NCBI GenBank assembly: GCA_900549285.1
Contig: URNW01000009.1
Coordinates: 1-46,972, forward strand
Length of the DNA: 46,972 nt
Origin: an uncultured Mycoplasmatota bacterium
GTDB lineage: Bacteria; Bacillota_I; Bacilli_A; RF39; UBA660
Direction of reading: 5' to 3'
The notes beneath the pieces are model-generated. The model worked only from the letters and a program-made list of their open reading frames with translations. It did not search any database and was not told where the DNA came from. Below, in pieces: positions 1-7,657 of the stretch. Numbering within the stretch: the first letter of the stretch is position 1; each line of letters opens with the position of its first letter. Made by a program: the position numbers and the translations under genes.

Positions 1-590
<590 letters not shown>

Positions 591-702
591 AAAAGATTTA
601 TTTAAATCCTTATAATTTCAGTTTAATCTAAGCTACTCAAAATTGACTTTTTAACTTAGTTTTCAAAGATCATTTCTTGCGTTGCTTTTTTGCTTCGCGT
701 AG
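591..702 (-). other. 16S rRNA leader with antitermination-like box
   Basis: This untranslated leader lies between the proximal rRNA promoter and mature 16S. It contains the CTTTGAAAACT-type sequence (near 660-672) typical of Firmicutes rRNA leaders, which overlaps the usual boxA/nut position. No gene is visible. Confidence 0.6.
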
Positions 703-706
703 ATAT

Positions 707-735
707 ACTATAACATTTTCACGAAGCTTTGTCAA
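707..735 (-). promoter_or_regulatory. rRNA promoter P2
   Basis: On the minus strand a perfect -35 TTGACA (730-735) and a -10 TATAGT (707-712) are separated by 17 bases, reading into 16S. This is a near-consensus sigma-A promoter. Confidence 0.85.
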
Positions 736-802
736 CAACTTTTTTTAATTTTTTTACACTTTTTTTGGGGCTTTTTCAAGCCTTTTTGTCAAGTGCATAA
801 GT

Positions 803-831
803 AATATAACAAACTCTGAGAATTATGTCAA
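803..831 (-). promoter_or_regulatory. rRNA promoter P1
   Basis: A second minus-strand promoter has -35 TTGACA (826-831), a 17-base spacer and -10 TATATT (803-808), 96 bases upstream of P2. Tandem P1-P2 promoters are usual for rRNA operons. Confidence 0.8.
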
Positions 832-960
832 CATTTTTTTTGCATTTTTTTACTTTTTTTCGCATTTTTTTATTTTTTGTCGAAAAATTCCGTTTTTTTG
901 GGCTTTTTTCAGACTTTTTATATACTTCTTTATATTATATGCAACTATTTTAAAAAAATT
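832..960. promoter_or_regulatory. Phased T/A-tract region upstream of rRNA promoters
   Basis: Runs of six to eight T recur about every 10 bases (around 833, 844, 854, 864, 874, then 893 and 904). Helically phased A-tracts bend DNA, and A-tracts just upstream of -35 can serve as UP elements that bind the RNA polymerase alpha subunit. No gene is seen in 591-960 apart from the leader and promoters. Confidence 0.5.
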
Positions 961-1521
961 CTACTTTTCATATTTTTCATTTTTTAGCAACTTCTTATAT
1001 ATATAATAATATTTTTTTATTTCTCCTTTAGCAAAAGGTCCTACATTATGTTTTTTCATTTCAATTAATTCAGATAATTCATTTTTTATAATAACTTGAA
1101 TCTCCCGCGGATAATGCATCAACTTTTTATGATAATTGTATTCATTATAGTCTAATATTTTAAATCCACCATCAGGAAAAACTCTTAAATCCAAATCATA
1201 ATCAATATATTTAATTATTTTGTCATCAATTATATAAGGTGTAGCAATATTACAATAATAAAATAATCCAAATTTTTTTAGTTGACCGATTATATTAAAC
1301 CAATGTTTTTTGTAGAAAAACAAAATTGCTGGTTCTTTAGCATGATAACTCCTACCATCCCTTTCAGTTAATTTTGCTTTATTATTGGCGACGACTATTT
1401 TTTCTTCGTCTATTGCTAAAACAATTCCTTCATCACACAACTGATGTAACTTTCCATTATGTTTATAACAATGAATTTCTAATTTATCGCCTACCTTTAT
1501 TTGATGTTTATCTTCTTTCAT
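961..1521 (-). CDS. ntdP: Nucleoside tri-/diphosphate phosphatase (DUF402 family)
   Basis: The 186-aa product matches the NtdP (YgaC) type of the DUF402/FAU-1-like family along its full length. Recognisable blocks are the N-terminal CYKHNGKLH strand, the E-P-A-I-L-F-F segment followed by W-F-N-I-I-G, then Y-Y-C-N-I-A-T-P and the acidic metal-binding block Y-I-D-Y-D-L-D near residues 106-112, and a C-terminal V-G-P-F motif. Family members hydrolyse NTPs and NDPs with divalent metal ions in the cytoplasm. The gene has its own ATG and follows no neighbour closely on the upstream side, so it looks monocistronic. It ends near the rRNA upstream region. Confidence 0.85.
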   Translation of the reverse strand: MKEDKHQIKVGDKLEIHCYKHNGKLHQLCDEGIVLAIDEEKIVVANNKAKLTERDGRSYHAKEPAILFFYKKHWFNIIGQLKKFGLFYYCNIATPYIIDDKIIKYIDYDLDLRVFPDGGFKILDYNEYNYHKKLMHYPREIQVIIKNELSELIEMKKHNVGPFAKGEIKKYYYIYKKLLKNEKYEK

Positions 1522-1561
1522 TCTTACTCCTGGCTTTCTGTTTGTGATTTTATTATAGCAA

Positions 1562-1596
1562 ATTAAAGAAAAAATAACAAATTTTAATTTGTTATT
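1562..1596 (-). terminator. Rho-independent terminator of the S41 protease gene
   Basis: A 10-bp stem AATAACAAAT/ATTTGTTATT with a 4-base loop (1573-1596) is followed on the minus strand by a T-rich tract. The stop codon lies inside the stem. Confidence 0.75.
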
Positions 1597-2792
1597 CCAT
1601 TTAATACTTCTATTGCTTTATTTAGTTGAGAATCGGTATATTCCGTTACAGTTCCGTTTTCGTCTTTAACCGTTTCATTTTCTACATAGTAATCTGGGGT
1701 AATACCTACCTTATCTATACAAGTCCCATTAGGGGTAAGCCAAAGTGCAGAAGTATATTTTACCATTGATCCATCTTCTAATTTCATTGTTTGTTGAACT
1801 TTTCCTTTTCCAAAAGATGTTGTTCCCACAATTGTTGCTCCATAACTTTCTTTTAAAGCTGCGGCTAATATCTCAGATGCTGATGCGGTATTTTTATTTA
1901 CTAATACTACAATTGGGTATTCTTTGTGTTCTTTCGTTGTATCACTATAATTTGTAATTTCGCCCTGATAATCCAAGCTGTAAATTCTTTTTCCCTTTTC
2001 TAAAAATATGTTTGCAACATCTGTTGCAGCAGTTAAATAGCCACCTGTATTATTTCGTAAATCAATTATTAAAGAAGTCATTCCTTGATTTTCTAAATCG
2101 TTCAAAGCATTTTCTACTTGAGTTTTCAAAGTATTTGAAAAGGTTTCCATATATAAATATCCTGTTTTTGTATTTTCTATTAAGTGATATTCTACGTTTG
2201 GAGTAAGTAGAGTTTCATTTTTTAGAGAAACACTTATTTTATTTTCTCCTCTTTGTAATTCCAATGTAAAGTAATCTTGATTGCTCTTAATCATATTTAC
2301 TAATTCATTTGCACTCATTGTTGTTACATCTGTACCATTAAATCCAATAATAATATCACCCACTTGAATTCCTGCTTTACTTGCTGGGGTATTATCATAA
2401 ACTTTAGCTATTGATTTATCGGTATTATTAATTGAAACCCCTATTCCTGTATATTCTCCTGCAAGGGATTCAAATAATTCTGCAGTAGTATCATCATCTA
2501 AATAGGTAGAATAATCATCTCCTAAGTAGTCCATCATTCCTGCAATGGCTTGATCTAATAAAGCACTTTTATCAACATTTTCATAATATTCTGATAAAAT
2601 ATGAGCATATACTGTCAAAAATTCGTTTAGATCATTATCCTTAGATAAATCCTCATATGTTAAATCATAGGATAATTTATTATTATTATAAACTATTACT
2701 CCAGCTGTTATTGCAGAGATAATACTTGTTACTGTTACTATTCCTATTACCCAAAGTAGACTAAAGCCTCTATTATTATTTATTCTATTCAT
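1584..2792 (-). CDS. S41 family C-terminal processing protease (CtpA/CtpB type)
   Basis: This 402-aa protein has an N-terminal membrane anchor (residues ~10-34), an alpha-helical lead-in, a PDZ domain (~110-185, with GIGVSI and AGIQVGDIIIGFNG) and a tail-specific protease core. The catalytic block N-T-A-S-A-S-E at 301-307 supplies the serine and FGKGKVQ at 327-333 the lysine of the Ser-Lys dyad. Such enzymes cleave exported proteins near the C-terminus outside the membrane; in Bacillus, CtpB cuts a sporulation signalling protein. The substrate here is unknown. The length fits the family and the ATG follows a GAAGGTGAATG-type ribosome site. Confidence 0.93.
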   Translation of the reverse strand: MNRINNNRGFSLLWVIGIVTVTSIISAITAGVIVYNNNKLSYDLTYEDLSKDNDLNEFLTVYAHILSEYYENVDKSALLDQAIAGMMDYLGDDYSTYLDDDTTAELFESLAGEYTGIGVSINNTDKSIAKVYDNTPASKAGIQVGDIIIGFNGTDVTTMSANELVNMIKSNQDYFTLELQRGENKISVSLKNETLLTPNVEYHLIENTKTGYLYMETFSNTLKTQVENALNDLENQGMTSLIIDLRNNTGGYLTAATDVANIFLEKGKRIYSLDYQGEITNYSDTTKEHKEYPIVVLVNKNTASASEILAAALKESYGATIVGTTSFGKGKVQQTMKLEDGSMVKYTSALWLTPNGTCIDKVGITPDYYVENETVKDENGTVTEYTDSQLNKAIEVLNGITN

Positions 2793-2842
2793 TCATTCAC
2801 CTTCTACTATAAAATCATATCATAATTTGGTGAAAATATAAA

Positions 2843-2870
2843 GAAAAAAGATACTAATTTTCAGTATCTT
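2843..2870 (-). terminator. Terminator of the 180-aa membrane protein gene
   Basis: The stem AAGATACT/AGTATCTT (2848-2870), read on the minus strand, runs into a T-tract and overlaps the end of the coding region. Confidence 0.7.
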
Positions 2871-3396
2871 CACTTTCTACGTATTTTAGTTCTTTAGCTA
2901 TTTCATCTTCTGTGCCAAAAGTCTTTGTAATTTTACCATTTTTTACCTTAATTAATGCAACATCTCCTACTTTTAAAGATGAAATATCAGATCCATTTAA
3001 GTTTACATTTTCTTTATCATAAAAATCTTTATTTAACTCATTATTTAAATCTGCATAATAAACTTTTAAATGTTCTTTGTTTTGTAAATATTTAGATGCT
3101 ATTCCACTATAATATGCTGCTCTTAAATTTTCGGAACTATATATTAATACATAATATTCTTTTTCTGGTTTATTTAGACTTGAACCAATTAAAGTTTTAT
3201 CATAATTTATTGTACCTTCAACAATTTCATTTTCATTATTTGTACTTTCTTCTGTAAAAAATGCTTTAGTTAAAAAGTAAATTCCTAATATTAAAACAAC
3301 TATAATTAACAAAATACGAATAAAACGAATCATTTCCATTTGTTCTTCAGTACGATACTTTTCTTGTTTTACTTTTTTTCTTTTTTCTTTTGCCAT
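2854..3396 (-). CDS. Membrane-anchored thioredoxin-fold-like protein of unknown function
   Basis: The 180-aa protein has a highly basic N-terminus (residues 1-17), one transmembrane helix (~26-46) and an extracytoplasmic domain. That domain reads like a thioredoxin fold (E-Y-Y-V-L-I-Y-S near 82-88, then V-Y-Y-A-D-L-N, then V-G-D-V-A-L-I-K-V-K-N-G-K), but it has no C-x-x-C and no cysteine at all, so redox catalysis is unlikely. The fold call is inference from pattern; a structural or tethering role is possible. It has its own promoter at 3415-3443 and an AGGTGG ribosome site. Confidence 0.55.
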   Translation of the reverse strand: MAKEKRKKVKQEKYRTEEQMEMIRFIRILLIIVVLILGIYFLTKAFFTEESTNNENEIVEGTINYDKTLIGSSLNKPEKEYYVLIYSSENLRAAYYSGIASKYLQNKEHLKVYYADLNNELNKDFYDKENVNLNGSDISSLKVGDVALIKVKNGKITKTFGTEDEIAKELKYVESEDTEN

Positions 3397-3414
3397 GTTC
3401 CACCACCTAAATAA

Positions 3415-3443
3415 ATTATAGCAATAAAAATAAAAGAAAGCAA
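3415..3443 (-). promoter_or_regulatory. Promoter of the 180-aa membrane protein gene
   Basis: Minus-strand -35 TTGCTT (3438-3443), 17-base spacer and a perfect -10 TATAAT (3415-3420) lie just before the gene. Confidence 0.65.
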
Positions 3444-3487
3444 GGATTTACTTAGTCTCTATCAAAATAAATAATATTTTTATTCTT

Positions 3488-4024
3488 TTATCTTGATACT
3501 ATTAAATCACTTGCTTCTTGATTCATATTTATTTCTTTATTTCTTGCATTCCAATATTCAAACTGAATTTTACGCATTTGTGATATTGTCATTGCAAACT
3601 TTTGATATAGTTCTTCTACCTTATTTAATTGATCATGGAAAGATATCTTATTAATAAGACTTTGATTATATTTTATTTCCAATGGGATATGAACCATGTT
3701 TTCTAACGTTGTGTTGTCATTTGCTAAATCATTTATGGCACTGATACTTGTTAAAAATTCATTTAAAGACTCTTCTTTAATTTCAGCTACCCATGAATTT
3801 TTTGTCATATAAACTTGAGTAGTACCATCCTTATTTATCTTTTTTATGACTTGAAAAGACTCTAGAGTAGGTAATAAACTATATACTATTATTGTTTCAT
3901 CTTCTTCGATTACATCTTTTACACCTACAAATGGTAAATTTTTCATTTTTAAACATTTTTGCATTTCTAATAGCATTGTTTTTCTAATATTGATATCAAC
4001 ACTACTTATATGATTGATACGCAT
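3488..4024 (-). CDS. Hypothetical protein, 178 aa
   Basis: I do not recognise a family. The protein is soluble, with no signal peptide or membrane segment. A mixed alpha/beta N-terminal half (strands near 44-52 and 66-74) is followed by a helical C-terminal half (residues ~115-165, probably a helical hairpin). A-T-rich codon use matches the neighbours and the start ATG follows a GGGGTG-type ribosome site (about 4033-4038). It is probably a lineage-restricted cytoplasmic protein. Confidence 0.6.
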   Translation of the reverse strand: MRINHISSVDINIRKTMLLEMQKCLKMKNLPFVGVKDVIEEDETIIVYSLLPTLESFQVIKKINKDGTTQVYMTKNSWVAEIKEESLNEFLTSISAINDLANDNTTLENMVHIPLEIKYNQSLINKISFHDQLNKVEELYQKFAMTISQMRKIQFEYWNARNKEINMNQEASDLIVSR

Positions 4025-4150
4025 TTTTTCACCCCTTTTCGTAGTGAACTATATTAGCACTTTCTTTATTATTTGTCAAACGTCTTTTATAAAATTATTA
4101 CTTAAACACTTAAATGCAACTTTTTTAAAATCATTTTTAACTATTATTAC

Positions 4151-4178
4151 AAAAAGGAAGCGCTTTTATTTGCTTCCT
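4151..4178 (-). terminator. Terminator of the lipoprotein gene
   Basis: The stem GGAAGC/GCTTCC with a 10-base loop is followed by TTTTTG on the minus strand. It overlaps the last codons of the lipoprotein gene. Confidence 0.75.
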
Positions 4179-5260
4179 GATACTACTTTTGTATTTCCTA
4201 ATGATTCAGCAATGGTTACCATTTCTTCTGTTGACAAATCATTACTTGTTAAATAATATGATACATTATCACTTGTCCAATAAAGCGAGTTAGCACTTTT
4301 GGCGGCAATTGTATCACTTAACATTACAGGATCTCCATATACAGGTATTATTTCAAATTCGCTAGCAACATTGGCAACTTCTTCTATTAAAACAAAGTTT
4401 TTATCTCCTGCAAAAGTTAAAATCATTCTATTTCCACTATCTGTATCAATTTCCTCACTATTGGATAAATAAGTTTCACTTGGAATATAAAGAGGATAAA
4501 TAATATCATCTAAAACATTACTTGATTCTGTATCACATTCTTCATTTTTACAATCTTTGTTAGTATCTTGTTCTTCTTCTTTTTCGCTTGAATCATCTTT
4601 ATTAGGATCTTTGTTTTCATTTTTATCATTATCTTCACTTAAATCAATTAAATCTTCTAGTAGGAAGTCTTCTTCACTTAATCCTGCTTTTAAATCAATT
4701 GAGGAAAAGACTACTTTAATATTTACAATGTCTTCACTATCATATACTTCTACTTTTTCTAAATTCATATTTTTATCAAAATAAATTTTTTGATATGTTA
4801 AAGCAGAGTTATTAGGATAATTTACTTTGGTTTTTACTATATAGTTTTTATCTTGTTCTTCCACACTTATTTTATCTTCCTTTTTCATATCGTTTAATAA
4901 GGAAGATAAAATATAAGACTGGCTACTGTTGGATGGCCATTCACTTTGAAATTTGAAGCTCTTATTTAGGGTTGGTGTTACAACGTAAACTCCCTCTTTA
5001 TTTTTTAAAATAATTTGTTCATGATTATTGGTTTGATTTACTAATGTTACTTTATAATAATCATCTTTTAAATAACTTGCTTCTAAGCTGTAGGTAAATG
5101 TTTCTTCATTACTTAATATTTCCATATTTCCTTTTAGAATATAGGATTTGGAATTTGTTATATTTTTTTCAAATTTAGCTATTAAATCTTCTTCTGTTTT
5201 ATCTTTGCATCCTGTAATTAGTAACATTACCCCCAGTGCTAGCATAATTAATTTTTTCAT
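4166..5260 (-). CDS. Lipoprotein with RseB/LolA-like and DUF4367-like regions
   Basis: This 364-aa protein starts with a lipoprotein signal peptide (hydrophobic 4-16, lipobox I-T-G-C with Cys18), so Lgt (encoded at 42295) should modify it. Residues ~25-210 resemble the beta-sheet LolA/RseB-like fold of Gram-positive lipoproteins. An acidic, low-complexity linker rich in D, E, N and K (~211-247) follows, then a C-terminal domain (~255-364) ending in the pattern W-T-S-D-N-V-S-Y-Y-L and L-S-T-E-E-M-V-T-I-A-E-S-L, typical of DUF4367. Two cysteines in the linker (K-D-C-K-N-E-E-C) may form a disulfide. A role in envelope sensing or anti-sigma control is possible but not shown by context. Confidence 0.75.
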   Translation of the reverse strand: MKKLIMLALGVMLLITGCKDKTEEDLIAKFEKNITNSKSYILKGNMEILSNEETFTYSLEASYLKDDYYKVTLVNQTNNHEQIILKNKEGVYVVTPTLNKSFKFQSEWPSNSSQSYILSSLLNDMKKEDKISVEEQDKNYIVKTKVNYPNNSALTYQKIYFDKNMNLEKVEVYDSEDIVNIKVVFSSIDLKAGLSEEDFLLEDLIDLSEDNDKNENKDPNKDDSSEKEEEQDTNKDCKNEECDTESSNVLDDIIYPLYIPSETYLSNSEEIDTDSGNRMILTFAGDKNFVLIEEVANVASEFEIIPVYGDPVMLSDTIAAKSANSLYWTSDNVSYYLTSNDLSTEEMVTIAESLGNTKVVSGSK

Positions 5261-5380
5261 TCTTCACATCCTTTTCTAATTTAACTATATTGTTCTTTTT
5301 TTAAATTATGAACTTATTTTTCTTTTTTGATGTATATTTTAATTTATTTATTCCATAATAGTAGCAAAGGGTGTGATTAA

Positions 5381-5587
5381 ATGGAAACATTACAAAAAAT
5401 AGCATTAATTTTTACAATCATTGGAGCTATAAACTGGGGACTTATTGGATTTTTTGATTTTAATTTAGTTACTAGTTTATTTCAAGACTCTAGTGTTATT
5501 ACAAGAATTATCTATGGTATTGTTGGGGTTTGTGGAATTATTAATATTTTCCTATTATTTTCCCATATTGAAAAAGACCCTCGTTAA
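5381..5587 (+). CDS. DUF378 family small membrane protein
   Basis: The 68-aa product has two transmembrane helices (~6-26 and ~42-62) and the DUF378 signature G-A-I-N-W-G-L-I-G-F-F near residues 15-25, as in Bacillus YuzA. Function is unknown in the family. The ATG follows AAGGGTGTG. Its stop codon ends exactly one base before the stop codon of the converging reverse-transcriptase gene, so no space remains between the genes for a terminator or template repeat. Confidence 0.85.
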   Translation: METLQKIALIFTIIGAINWGLIGFFDFNLVTSLFQDSSVITRIIYGIVGVCGIINIFLLFSHIEKDPR

Positions 5588-6721
5588 TTACAGGTCTAAT
5601 TTCTTTAATAAGTTTTTACTGTGTGCTACTGTCAAGTAGCCCATATAACTTGCTTTTACTTGTTCATAGTTAGGTGCGTTTATCTTCTTTAGCTTACGCA
5701 TCTTTTTTTTAATTCTTCTTTTTGTTCCAGGATTAATTTTAATAATTAATCTTTTTCCTTTTAAAAGAAATTGATAACCAAGAAAACCAAAGCCATGTTT
5801 TAAATCATATATATTTGTTTTCCTATTTAGTTCTAGTTTAAATTCTTTTAATTTTTCTTCTATTTTCTTCTTTAATTCTTTTAAATGCTCTTTGTCTGGA
5901 TCAAATATAATAAAATCATCCATATATCTTACATAATACTTACAATATAATTTTTCTTTTATATAGTGATCTAAATCATTTAAAAAATATATCGCTAATA
6001 ATTGACTTGTCATATTCCCTATTGGTAAGCCTTTTCCTTTTTCGTATAATGGTATACTTTTTAACTCTGCTATTTTATTTTCTTTATCTAATATATTTAA
6101 GTTTTCTATACGATTTATTTCTTTTCTTATTACTTTTTTTATCGCTTCATTTACATAAGCATTGTCTGTTGATTTTATAATATTTTCTATTAATTTGTAA
6201 ATATCTGGATCCGTTATAAATCTTTTTACTTTTTCTAATATTAGTTCATGATCAATACTATAAAAATATTTTTTTATATCACATTTTAATACATATACTT
6301 TATCGTAGTTTAACTTTAGTTTATTAATATATTTTTTTACGTAACGGATTCCTTCTTTGGTTCCCATCTTTTTTCTAGTTGCTACATTTTGAGGAATTAA
6401 GTGGGGAGTTATACCAGGAGCTAAGACAAAATGACTTACTACATGATTTATTACTTTATCACTCATAATTTCACTCATAATAATACGATATTTTGGTTCA
6501 TGAACTAAAAATACATTATAATTGCTATGGTTATATTTTTTATATTTTAAAACATTTAAAATACTAATAATATTACTCGCATAAAATAATTCAAACTTAT
6601 GAAGTTTCCCTCTATTTTTGGTGTTCGTTCTAATTGTTTTATACATAGCGATTATTTTATCTATATCCACTAAATCTTCATACTTAACATTTAGTTTCAT
6701 TTCGCACCAATCCATAAGCAA
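5588..6721 (-). CDS. Reverse transcriptase of a diversity-generating retroelement
   Basis: The 377-aa RNA-directed DNA polymerase has DGR-type motifs in order: F-L-V-H-E-P-K-Y-R-I-I (71-81), C-D-I-K-K-Y-F with catalytic D148, GLPIGNMTSQ (231-240, where group II intron enzymes usually carry QGGxxSP), Y-V-R-Y-M-D-D (263-269, catalytic D268/D269), F-L-G-Y (313-316) and a short thumb with Y-M-G-Y-L-T-V-A-H-S. There is no maturase or endonuclease domain. In known DGRs this enzyme, with Avd, copies a template repeat RNA into adenine-mutagenised cDNA that replaces a variable repeat. The last gene of a three-gene operon, it overlaps the Avd-like gene; an internal ATG at 6700 is an alternative start. 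No template repeat is visible beside it. Confidence 0.9.
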   Translation of the reverse strand: MLMDWCEMKLNVKYEDLVDIDKIIAMYKTIRTNTKNRGKLHKFELFYASNIISILNVLKYKKYNHSNYNVFLVHEPKYRIIMSEIMSDKVINHVVSHFVLAPGITPHLIPQNVATRKKMGTKEGIRYVKKYINKLKLNYDKVYVLKCDIKKYFYSIDHELILEKVKRFITDPDIYKLIENIIKSTDNAYVNEAIKKVIRKEINRIENLNILDKENKIAELKSIPLYEKGKGLPIGNMTSQLLAIYFLNDLDHYIKEKLYCKYYVRYMDDFIIFDPDKEHLKELKKKIEEKLKEFKLELNRKTNIYDLKHGFGFLGYQFLLKGKRLIIKINPGTKRRIKKKMRKLKKINAPNYEQVKASYMGYLTVAHSKNLLKKLDL

Positions 6722-7031
6722 TTTTTCTTATTTCTACAATGAACATAGAAGTTGATTCAAATTTCTTCTTGCTAATGATTCTTTTTTCAAATGATGTTGC
6801 TATGTAAAAATCTAACATAGATAATTTAATGATTAAATCTTTTAAAAACTTTATTTTTATCCTTTCTATATCATTTATACTATAAGAAAATATTAGTTCA
6901 ATTAATTCATACATATTTCTTTCAATATTTTCTTTTAGTACTGCTTCTGATTTAGGATAATTTATTAATTGTTTATTAATAAAGGCAATTGTTTTTTTAG
7001 TATTATTTAATAATGAAAAATTAGAGTTCAT
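6684..7031 (-). CDS. avd: Avd-like DGR accessory protein (four-helix bundle)
   Basis: This 115-aa protein is predicted to be entirely helical, with four amphipathic helices (about 10-25, 28-52, 55-80, 85-112). Size, helix arrangement, position directly upstream of the RT and the closing pattern S-M-F-I-V-E-I-R-K-I-A-Y-G-L match the Avd/S23-ribosomal-protein-like family. Avd proteins form a basic pentameric barrel that binds the RT and the template RNA and is required for mutagenic cDNA synthesis. This protein is lysine- and arginine-rich, in keeping with nucleic acid binding. It overlaps the upstream gene by 11 bases and the RT gene by up to 38, implying translational coupling. Primary sequence conservation in this family is weak, so context carries much of the call. 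Confidence 0.8.
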   Translation of the reverse strand: MNSNFSLLNNTKKTIAFINKQLINYPKSEAVLKENIERNMYELIELIFSYSINDIERIKIKFLKDLIIKLSMLDFYIATSFEKRIISKKKFESTSMFIVEIRKIAYGLVRNETKC

Positions 7032-7428
7032 CTACAAACTCCTTTATTAATTCATAATTGGCTTCTTCTTTTTTTACCTTTATTTCTATCGCATTCATTA
7101 AATTATTTAACATATTCGATATTAACATATTGCTTTTTGCTTCTCTTAATTTTACTTGATAAGCATTCTCATTTTTAGATTCTAATATATAAGCATAATC
7201 ATCAATTACTTCAATTAAGTTTACATTATTACGATTTAATACACTTTTTACTTTGGCTTTGGCATTTAGAGGAAATCCAATTTTATTTTCTCTAATTTGG
7301 TAATTAAACAAATAGTTCATTATATAAGTGTCGTCCCCAAAAGTATAATAAAAATTCCCTGATTTAATAATTACTACATGATCTTTATACATCTCTTTAA
7401 ACTTTAGATATTTATCAATCGTCTTCAT
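7021..7428 (-). CDS. MutS domain-I-like DGR accessory protein (MSL type)
   Basis: The 135-aa protein resembles only the N-terminal mismatch-recognition domain of MutS. The start (Y-L-K-F-K-E-M-Y near 7-14) is followed by V-V-I-I-K-S-G-N-F-Y-Y-T-F at 18-30, aligning with the MutS G-D/N-F-Y-E-x-F loop. The mismatch-stacking Phe is kept (F26) but the Glu is replaced by Tyr (Y28). The remaining MutS connector, lever, clamp and ATPase domains are absent; a helical tail (~93-135) replaces them. MutS-like small proteins are known as occasional DGR accessories, function untested. It is the first gene of the operon, with promoter 7539-7567 and an AAAGGG ribosome site. Confidence 0.75.
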   Translation of the reverse strand: MKTIDKYLKFKEMYKDHVVIIKSGNFYYTFGDDTYIMNYLFNYQIRENKIGFPLNAKAKVKSVLNRNNVNLIEVIDDYAYILESKNENAYQVKLREAKSNMLISNMLNNLMNAIEIKVKKEEANYELIKEFVDEL

Positions 7429-7649
7429 AATATTCCCTTTCTACAAACTTGTAGTTAAGATTATTACTGCTCATCATAACTAAGATAAATATGTAATATA
7501 AAAATATGCTTTTATTTATCATACTTTCATATAATATAAATATATATTAGAAGTCGGATTTTGTCAACATAAATGTTTGCTTTTGGTAAACTTTTTTTAT
7601 TTAAAATTATTATTTATCAAGAATATTGATTAGCATAAAAAAAGAATTT
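7429..7649. other. Intergenic region upstream of the DGR operon; no template repeat seen
   Basis: These 221 bases hold the operon promoter, a short inverted repeat CTACAA/TTGTAG at 7441-7454 close to the ribosome site, and the terminator of the MYG1-like gene. I compared it with the candidate variable repeat at 46530-46649 and saw no matching template repeat. Confidence 0.6.
7539..7567 (-). promoter_or_regulatory. Promoter of the DGR operon
   Basis: Minus-strand -35 TTGACA (7562-7567, perfect), 17-base spacer and -10 TATATT (7539-7544). Transcription should start near 7532, giving a leader of about 100 bases before the MutS-like gene. The near-consensus match suggests constitutive expression of the retroelement enzymes. 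Confidence 0.75.
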
Positions 7650-7657
7650 TTAATTCT
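7636..7657 (-). terminator. Terminator of the MYG1-like gene
   Basis: The stem AGAATT/AATTCT (7643-7657), followed on the minus strand by seven T, overlaps the end of the coding sequence. Confidence 0.6.

Noticed and set aside
5588..6721. Group II intron or retron origin of the RT
   Set aside because: No maturase or endonuclease domain, no intron-like RNA ends, no retron msr/msd structure or effector, and the motif-4 sequence GLPIGNMTSQ plus the Avd-like neighbour favour a DGR.
5588..7428. Prophage carrying the DGR
   Set aside because: No integrase, capsid, portal, tail or attachment repeats are seen; neighbours are chromosomal genes.
7441..7454. CTACAA/TTGTAG palindrome before the MutS-like gene as an operator
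   Set aside because: It is short with a tiny loop, occurs by chance easily in AT-rich DNA and has no repeated copy.
7429..7649. Template repeat upstream of the DGR operon
   Set aside because: I compared it by eye with the VR anchors (Y-W-T-M-S-P and G-I-R-P-V coding sequences, both strands) and found no match; it contains a promoter and a terminator.
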